Shown in pieces: positions 1 through 5,188 of a stretch of DNA of 11,817 bases. The notes under the pieces are model-generated. The model made no database searches and was not told where the DNA came from. It saw only the letters and a program-made list of their open reading frames with translations. The translations under genes and the position numbers were made by a program. Where the stretch lies: assembly GCA_946534455.1 (NCBI GenBank), contig CAMNCR010000101.1, forward strand, positions 1-11,817, in the 5' to 3' direction. How positions within the stretch are numbered: the first letter of the stretch is position 1; every line of letters begins with the position of its first letter. The DNA is from an uncultured Clostridia bacterium. Lineage in GTDB: Bacteria > Bacillota > Clostridia > Christensenellales > Aristaeellaceae.

Positions 1-758
1 TTCCGGAAAAACCGGCTGATCCGCCGCAGCGAAAGCCCGGCCTTCCCGTCGTTGGTGACCGTCAGAATCAGATAGTTGTTCATGTTCACCCGGGCGATCA
101 CGGTGCGGCGCGCGTCCCGGTCCGCAAAGGCCCAGTCCTCCGGCAGCACATCCTCATTGTTCAGCAGCATGGGGCACTGAATGTAGAAGGACCAGGTTTC
201 CGTGGGGTTCCGGGCCAGCACCGCCCCGTTGTCCTCCCCCATGGACATGTGCAGCCCGTCCCGCTCCAGGGTCAGCCCGTAGTAGGGCACGCCCTCCAGC
301 TGCCGGAACACCTCCCCGTGGGTCACCGTCAGGGAGCCCAGGGGCGTGTAGTAATAATCGCTGCTTTCTCCCGGATAGTCCTCCGGGATCCAGGGATAGG
401 TCGGGCTCACATAGCCGCTGCCGTTGATCACCAGGGCCGGCTTCTCGATCTGTCTGGCCATCTTCGCGGGCAGCTGGATATTCTTCCGCCACTCCGCGGT
501 CGCCTTGCGGATCTGGCGCGCCGGCTCCCGGACCCAGATCTTGCTCAGGAAGCAGCGCACACCGTCGATCCGGAAGCGCTCCACCGAATAGATCAGGGTT
601 TCCGATTCATAGCTGCGCACCTGCTTCCCGGAGAAATCATAGACCTCCACCGGCTCCCAGCCCACGATCTCCTCCTCCGCGCCGGCCAGGCTCCCCAGCA
701 GGCTGAGCAGGCACAGACCCAGCGCGAAAATGCGCCTGAGCAGTTTCTTCTTCATCAT
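1..758 (-). CDS. Secreted phosphodiester glycosidase-like (NAGPA family) protein, 3' end cut by window edge
   Basis: The frame is open from ATG at 758 to the left edge, giving 252 residues and no stop. A second ATG follows at once (755). The N-terminus is a Sec signal peptide: MMKKKLLRR, a hydrophobic core at about 10-25 and likely cleavage after AGA (25-27). Residues 45-80 and 105-250 resemble the phosphodiester glycosidase domain (PF09992, relatives of the GlcNAc-1-phosphodiester uncovering enzyme). Points of likeness are LVINGSGY at 109-116 (the family's NG motif), a GSLTVTHGEV strand, RDGLHMSMGEDNG, and RRTVIARVNMNNYLILTV before a GLSLRRISRFF helix. The family's LDGG signature, which comes next, lies beyond the edge, so catalytic competence cannot be judged. 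The start lies 3 nt after the stop of the solute-binding-protein gene, so the two are probably co-transcribed and coupled. It should act outside the membrane on sugar-phosphate diesters, but the substrate is unknown. The family call rests on pattern recall. Confidence 0.72.
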   Translation of the reverse strand, partial: MMKKKLLRRIFALGLCLLSLLGSLAGAEEEIVGWEPVEVYDFSGKQVRSYESETLIYSVERFRIDGVRCFLSKIWVREPARQIRKATAEWRKNIQLPAKMARQIEKPALVINGSGYVSPTYPWIPEDYPGESSDYYYTPLGSLTVTHGEVFRQLEGVPYYGLTLERDGLHMSMGEDNGAVLARNPTETWSFYIQCPMLLNNEDVLPEDWAFADRDARRTVIARVNMNNYLILTVTNDGKAGLSLRRISRFFR

Positions 759-761
759 CTT

Positions 762-2693
762 TCATCCAAAATCGTCAAAATCCTCGAAATCGCCGTCCTC
801 CAGATCCGCCTCGTCCTCCCCGGGCGCTTCCTCCGCCGGCTCCTCCTCGCTCAGATAGGCCTTCAGAATCGCCCCGGTCCAGGTCGCGGCGGTTCCCGGC
901 TCATAGTTCCGCAGCGTCCGGACAAAGAAGTCAAAGTACGCGTTGGAATACAGCGGAATTTCCATGGCGATGGAGGTTCTGTATTCCTGGAAAGCCACCC
1001 ATTTCCGCACAAAGCCGAGCACATCCCCCGGCTCCGTCTCCCGCAGATCCCGGCTCAGCTCCATCATCCGGGCATCCGCGATGCCGTTCAGCCGGTCCCG
1101 CCCGGTTTCGTCATAATCCAGCAGCGGATCAAACACATCCGCGAAGTTGTTGCCCAGCAGGATCATGTCGCAGTCGCGGTCCGTCTGCCCCAGATAGCTG
1201 CGCTGCAGCTCCGGCATGCTGACCTCCTCCACGCGCAGCTCCGCGCCCACCCGGGCCAGATTTTCGCCAAAGGACCGCCGCAGCTCGGCGCCCATGCCGT
1301 TTCCCTCGGGATAGATCAGCTTCAGCTTCAGCGGGATCAGCGCCTCCCCGTCCCGCCGGCAGCGCAGCGCGTCCTGCCCGGGCACAAAGGGCTCTCCCGC
1401 CTCGTTCAGATTCCATCCGGCCTCCTCCAGCAGCCGCGCCGCCGCCTCCGGATCCGGATCATAGACCGTCAGCCCGTCCAGATGGACCGTCTCCCAGGCG
1501 GGGTCGTCCTCCGGCTTATAGGTCCCGTTGGCCATCAGATACATCCACTGTCCCAGGCCGTAATAGCCGTCCACCAGCAGGCCGTAGGGGCCCACGAAGC
1601 GCCCCACGGCCTCCTCCCGGTCCATGCAGTGCGCGATGGCCTGCCGGACCCGGACGTCCGCCGCCGGCCCCTTTTCCCCGCAGAAGCTGATGTAGGCCAG
1701 GCCGTTGCGGTTGTAGCTGGCCATGGCGATATCTCCCCCGGAGACCAGGGAAATGCCGCCGTCCACCTGGGAGGCGCGCAGGCACCGGACCACCAGATCC
1801 ACGTCCCCCACGGTCAGATCCTGCATGACGGTGTCCGGATTCCGGACTGACACAGTCAGCTCCTCCAGCCGGGGCTGCTCCCCGTTTTCATCGCCCTTGT
1901 AGCTGGGATTGCGCGTCAGGCGGACCGCATCCCCGGTGTATTCGGCCAGCTGATAGGGTCCGGTGGTCCGGGTCGGATGGCTGATGTAGCCCGTTTCCGC
2001 GTTCAGCAGCGTCTCCCGCAGCGCGCGAGCGTCCAGCGTCCCCGAAAGGAAGGCGCCCTCTCCCTCGTCCCGCACCTCGCAGCCCGGGGCCAGCAGGGAC
2101 GGAGACAGCGGATAGAAATTCAGGGAGTCCAGCTCGTAAAAGTAGGGACGGTACGCTTCGTCGATGGTGATGGAAAGGCTGTAGTCTCCCAGAATCCGCA
2201 GCCCGGACAGCACGGCCGTCTCTCCCCGCACGTAAGGCGCAAAGCCCTCGATCTGGGATTCCCGGATCCGGACGCCCGTCGCCTCCTCCAGCGCGCCGGA
2301 GGTCTGCAGCAGGATGCTGAAGGCATAGTCCGCCGCGGTGATGGGCGTTCCGTCGTTATAGGTCAGATCCTGGGCCAGGGCCAGCACGTAGGTCCGTCCG
2401 TCCTCCCGGACGGCGGCGCCGCTGACCACCCGGGAATCAAAATCATAGATGCCCTGTTCCCCGTTCCAGTACACCAGGCTGTATCCGTGAATCAGCCGTC
2501 GGACATCCAGATCGCTGGCGTTGTTGCCCATCAGGCCGGAAAAGAAATTCCCGGCAAACGGCGTCGTCGTCGCGATCCTCAGCCGCTGCTCCATGCCCGC
2601 CGGCCCCGCTCCGGCCTCCTCCGCCATCGCGGGACAGCAGCCCAGCAGCAGCGCCATCGCCAGCAGAAAAGCCACAGCCTTTTTCAGCCTCAT
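762..2693 (-). CDS. ABC transporter solute-binding protein, family 5 (peptide/nickel/oligosaccharide type), acidic C-terminus
   Basis: This is a 643-residue extracytoplasmic binding protein. The signal peptide is MRLKKAVAF plus a hydrophobic core to about 18. It is followed either by a lipobox-like LLGC (Cys19, lipoprotein) or by an AMA site (22-24). The SBP_bac_5 fold shows in LRIATTTPF near 38, YNDGTPITAADYAFS at 112-126, TGPYQLAEY at 244-252, ASYNRNGLAYISF at 325-337 and VRQAIAHCMDREE at 349-361, the family's classic helix. The last 28 residues (616-643) are unusually acidic, with about 17 Asp/Glu, ending DDFG. The frame extends upstream to a TTG at 2756, but that TTG is part of the promoter -35 box. 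The ATG at 2693 has AGGGGGG 8 nt ahead and begins a good signal peptide, so I chose it. The family binds peptides, sugars or metals for an ABC permease. No permease genes are in view, and the ligand cannot be read from sequence. The putative glycosidase gene follows 3 nt downstream. Confidence 0.88.
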   Translation of the reverse strand: MRLKKAVAFLLAMALLLGCCPAMAEEAGAGPAGMEQRLRIATTTPFAGNFFSGLMGNNASDLDVRRLIHGYSLVYWNGEQGIYDFDSRVVSGAAVREDGRTYVLALAQDLTYNDGTPITAADYAFSILLQTSGALEEATGVRIRESQIEGFAPYVRGETAVLSGLRILGDYSLSITIDEAYRPYFYELDSLNFYPLSPSLLAPGCEVRDEGEGAFLSGTLDARALRETLLNAETGYISHPTRTTGPYQLAEYTGDAVRLTRNPSYKGDENGEQPRLEELTVSVRNPDTVMQDLTVGDVDLVVRCLRASQVDGGISLVSGGDIAMASYNRNGLAYISFCGEKGPAADVRVRQAIAHCMDREEAVGRFVGPYGLLVDGYYGLGQWMYLMANGTYKPEDDPAWETVHLDGLTVYDPDPEAAARLLEEAGWNLNEAGEPFVPGQDALRCRRDGEALIPLKLKLIYPEGNGMGAELRRSFGENLARVGAELRVEEVSMPELQRSYLGQTDRDCDMILLGNNFADVFDPLLDYDETGRDRLNGIADARMMELSRDLRETEPGDVLGFVRKWVAFQEYRTSIAMEIPLYSNAYFDFFVRTLRNYEPGTAATWTGAILKAYLSEEEPAEEAPGEDEADLEDGDFEDFDDFG

Positions 2694-2700
2694 CGGTGGA

Positions 2701-2708
2701 TCCCCCCT
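2701..2708 (-). promoter_or_regulatory. Ribosome binding site that decides the solute-binding-protein start
   Basis: Read on the minus strand this is AGGGGGGA, with the AGGGGGG core ending 8 nt before ATG 2693. No comparable site precedes the upstream TTG at 2756. It therefore supports the shorter 643-residue protein. Confidence 0.7.
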
Positions 2709-2717
2709 ATCCGGTTC

Positions 2718-2739
2718 TTTCCATATCAGTATACGGAAA
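2718..2739. promoter_or_regulatory. Candidate operator: imperfect palindrome over the -10 box
   Basis: Arms TTTCCATAT and ATACGGAAA are separated by CAGT. The arms are reverse complements except at one position (A opposite C). The 22-nt site covers the whole -10 box and reaches the expected start point of the leftward operon, where a bound dimeric repressor would block RNA polymerase. Part of the symmetry comes from the TATA-like -10 box itself, so it could be coincidence. No regulator gene is in the window. Confidence 0.4.
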
Positions 2740-2756
2740 TCCGGGGCTGATTTCAA
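2728..2756 (-). promoter_or_regulatory. Sigma-A type promoter for the solute-binding-protein operon
   Basis: On the minus strand TTGAAA (2756-2751) is followed after exactly 17 nt by TATACT (2733-2728). Each box matches the consensus at five of six positions. Transcription would start near 2721, giving a leader of about 27 nt with the ribosome binding site in its middle. An imperfect palindrome overlaps the -10 box. Confidence 0.78.
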
Positions 2757-2823
2757 GAACCCCCCGGGAAAAGAACGGCGAAAAGGGCGCCGGAGGGGGG
2801 CACAAATTGCACACGCGTTTTCC

Positions 2824-2852
2824 TTGACGAAAGGGGGCGGAAAGACTATAAT
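2824..2852 (+). promoter_or_regulatory. Sigma-A type promoter for secD-secF
   Basis: TTGACG (2824-2829), a 17-nt spacer and a perfect TATAAT (2847-2852) give a near-consensus housekeeping promoter. Transcription should start near 2859, leaving about 29 nt of leader that contains AAGGAGG (2870-2876). Its strength suits a constitutively needed export gene. It diverges from the leftward promoter, with about 70 nt between the two -35 boxes. Confidence 0.85.
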
Positions 2853-2887
2853 CTCCCTATCTGTGTTCGAAGGAGGAAACGATCGAC

Positions 2888-4207
2888 ATGAAATCCAATG
2901 GAAAGCGCGGCGGAAGCAAAACCGGTTCCATCGTCGCGCTGTGCATCGTGCTCGTAATCACGATCGCGCTTGGCGTGATCGGCGTGACCGGGCTCAGCCT
3001 GCCGCCCCGGGGCCTGTATAAGGTGCTCCCCTGGCTGCCCACCACCAACGCTGACAACTGGCCCGAATCCCTTCCCCTGGGTCTGGATCTTCGGGGCGGT
3101 ATGTATGTCGAATATTCCGGCAAGGCGCCCGCCGGTTCTGAAGCGAACTTTGACGAGCTGCTGAACGGAACCATGACCATCATCACCAACCGCCTGGCCG
3201 ACAAGGGCTACACCGAAGCCAACGTGCAGCGCATCGGGACCGACGGCATCCGCGTGGAAATCCCGGATGTGCAGGACGATTCCGTGCTGGACCTGATCGG
3301 CGCGGCCGCGAAGCTGGAGTTCCGCAATCCCGCCGGCGAGGTGTTCATGACCGGTGACATGGTCAAGACCGCCACCTACTATTATGCCGAGGGCGACCAT
3401 CAGATCGCCTTCCAGCTGACGGACGAAGGCGCGAAGCTCTTCGGTGAGGTGACCGCCGCTTCCATCGGCAAGACCATCGCCATCGATCTGGACGGCGTGC
3501 AGCTGATTGCCCCCACCGTGCAGAGCGCCATCACCAACGGCAGCGGCGTCATCAACGGCCTGGGCACGGCGGAGCGCGCCTCCACCATTGCCGCGCAGAT
3601 CCAGTCCGGCGCGCTGCCCCTGGAGCTGACGCAGCAGAAGGTGGATAAGGTTTCCGCCACCCTGGGTCAGGACGCGGTTTCCTCTTCCGTCCGCGCCGCC
3701 CTCATCGGCATCCTGCTGATCATGGTGCTGATGATCTGCCGGTACCGGCTGAACGGCCTGATCGCCAGCTGGGCGCTGACGCTGTACATCATCCTGCTGT
3801 TCATGTTCATTGCCATCTTCCGGATTCAGCTGACCCTGCCCGGCCTGGCCGGCGTGGTGCTCGGCATCGGTATGGCGGTGGACGCCAACGTCATCATCTT
3901 TGAGCGCTTCAACGAGGAAACCCGCAGGGGCCGCTCCGTGAAGGCCTCCGTCCGCGCCGGCTTCAAGAACGCCATGAGCGCCGTGCTGGACGCGAACATC
4001 ACCACCCTGATCGCCGCCATCGTGCTGCTGATCTTCGGCACCGGCTCCATCCAGGGCTTCGCCAAGACCCTGCTGCTGGGCGTCGTGGTCTCCATGCTCA
4101 GCGCCATCCTGATCACCCGGTTCCTGATGAACCGCTTCGTGAATGTCGGCGCCACCAATCCCAACCTCTACACGAAAGCCGTTGCTGGAAAGGAGGTTGA
4201 GGCGTAA
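2888..4207 (+). CDS. secD: Protein translocase subunit SecD
   Basis: SecD is a membrane subunit of the SecDF complex, an RND-family machine that uses the proton motive force to help pull exported proteins from SecYEG. The 439 residues match the shorter clostridial form rather than the ~615-residue E. coli protein, reflecting a smaller periplasmic domain. TM1 lies at about 15-36. LGLDLRGGMYVEY at 64-76 is the D2 signature. The P1 region runs from about 85 to 255, and five more membrane segments fill 266-415. GIGMAVDANVIIFERFNEE at 326-344 is the TM4 signature, and its Asp332 is the conserved proton-pathway acid. The start is ATG 2888, with AAGGAGG 11 nt upstream, slightly long spacing. The stop TAA overlaps the secF ATG by one base. 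It is promoter-proximal, and no yajC gene precedes it here, unlike in many bacteria. Confidence 0.96.
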   Translation: MKSNGKRGGSKTGSIVALCIVLVITIALGVIGVTGLSLPPRGLYKVLPWLPTTNADNWPESLPLGLDLRGGMYVEYSGKAPAGSEANFDELLNGTMTIITNRLADKGYTEANVQRIGTDGIRVEIPDVQDDSVLDLIGAAAKLEFRNPAGEVFMTGDMVKTATYYYAEGDHQIAFQLTDEGAKLFGEVTAASIGKTIAIDLDGVQLIAPTVQSAITNGSGVINGLGTAERASTIAAQIQSGALPLELTQQKVDKVSATLGQDAVSSSVRAALIGILLIMVLMICRYRLNGLIASWALTLYIILLFMFIAIFRIQLTLPGLAGVVLGIGMAVDANVIIFERFNEETRRGRSVKASVRAGFKNAMSAVLDANITTLIAAIVLLIFGTGSIQGFAKTLLLGVVVSMLSAILITRFLMNRFVNVGATNPNLYTKAVAGKEVEA

Positions 4208-5100
4208 TGACCATTAAGAATCGTTCCAAAATCTGCCTCATCATTTCCGCTGCCATCATCTGCCTGGCGCTGATCCTGTCGATCTTCGGCCACGGCATCA
4301 ACCTGGGTATCGATTTCGAGGGCGGTCTCTCCATGCAGTATGATATGAAGAGCGCCGTCAACAAGGCCGATGTGGAAAACGCGCTGAACGGCATGGACGT
4401 CAAGGCCTACACCGTCACCGTGCAGGGCGCGGCCGGCAACGAGGTCAACATCCGGATCAAGGATGTGGCCCAGGACGACATCCAGAACGTGCAGGACAAC
4501 TTTGAAACGGCCATCCGGGAAACCTATCCCGAAGCCGAATCCATCGGCGATGTGAACTACGTCGGCCCCATCGCCGGCGCCACGCTGGTCAAGAACGCGA
4601 TCCTGTCCGTGCTCATCGCCTCCGCGCTGATGCTGATCTACATCGCCATCCGCTTCGACCTCAACAGCGGCCTGTCCGCCGTGTTCGGTCTGCTGCATGA
4701 CGTTGCCATCATGCTCAGCTTCATGGTCATCTTCCGCAGCGTGATCCAGATGAACTCTTCCTTCATCGCCGCGGCCCTGACCATCGTCGGTTATTCCATC
4801 AACAACACCATCGTGATCTTCGACCGGATCCGGGAGAACGCCAAGAAGATGCCCTCCGCGCCCCGGGAAGAGGTTACGAACATCTCCATCAGGGAGAGCC
4901 TGGGCCGGACCATCTGCACAACCGTCACCACGCTGATCACCATCGTGGCCCTGTGCATTCTGGGCGTCGCCAGCATCCGGGAGTTCGCTCTGCCCATCAT
5001 CGTCGGTATCCTGAGCGGCGTTTACAGCGCCAACATGATCAACGGCTATGTCTGGGCCTTCCTGGAAGAAAAGCGTCGCGCGAAGAAGGCCAAAGCCTGA
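4207..5100 (+). CDS. secF: Protein translocase subunit SecF
   Basis: SecF is the partner of SecD in the proton-driven late stage of Sec export; 297 residues is a normal SecF length. TM1 is at about 8-27. The D2 signature GIDFEGGLSMQYD is at 34-46, a small extracytoplasmic domain spans about 45-125, and five membrane segments lie at about 128-285. The TM4 signature reads GYSINNTIVIFDRIREN (195-211). Residue 200 is Asn where E. coli SecF and Thermus SecDF have an essential-type Asp. The paired Arg appears kept as R234 in SLGRT, with the same 34-residue spacing I recall for the E. coli Asp213/Arg247 pair. The ATG overlaps the secD stop (TAATG), and an AGGAGGT sits 9 nt upstream inside secD, so translation is probably coupled. 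SecD and SecF are separate here, not fused as in Bacillus subtilis. A terminator follows 13 nt after the stop. Confidence 0.96.
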   Translation: MTIKNRSKICLIISAAIICLALILSIFGHGINLGIDFEGGLSMQYDMKSAVNKADVENALNGMDVKAYTVTVQGAAGNEVNIRIKDVAQDDIQNVQDNFETAIRETYPEAESIGDVNYVGPIAGATLVKNAILSVLIASALMLIYIAIRFDLNSGLSAVFGLLHDVAIMLSFMVIFRSVIQMNSSFIAAALTIVGYSINNTIVIFDRIRENAKKMPSAPREEVTNISIRESLGRTICTTVTTLITIVALCILGVASIREFALPIIVGILSGVYSANMINGYVWAFLEEKRRAKKAKA

Positions 5101-5113
5101 TCCGATGCTTGTC

Positions 5114-5152
5114 GGAAGAGGGGCTGCATGAGCAGTCCCTCTTCCTTTATTT
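5114..5152 (+). terminator. Rho-independent terminator after secF
   Basis: A 14-bp stem, GGAAGAGGGGCTGC (5114-5127) paired with GCAGTCCCTCTTCC (5132-5145), has one G-U pair. It closes on an ATGA tetraloop and is followed by TTTATTT (5146-5152). The stem is long and the run of T is modest. It ends the secD-secF transcript, with possible read-through into recJ, since no clear promoter is visible in the 36 nt before the recJ start. Confidence 0.9.
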
Positions 5153-5188
5153 CCCACCGACCCCTGCACACGAAACGGAGACGTCCCC

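Noticed and set aside
249..1850. 533-codon plus-strand open frame across the leftward operon
   Set aside because: It lies antisense to the binding protein and glycosidase-like genes, has low-complexity Arg/Pro/His/Leu content, no ribosome binding site and no recognisable motif.
2694..2756. Upstream extension of the binding protein to TTG at 2756
   Set aside because: The TTG is part of the -35 box, the extra residues precede the signal peptide, and the transcription start predicted from the promoter lies downstream of it.
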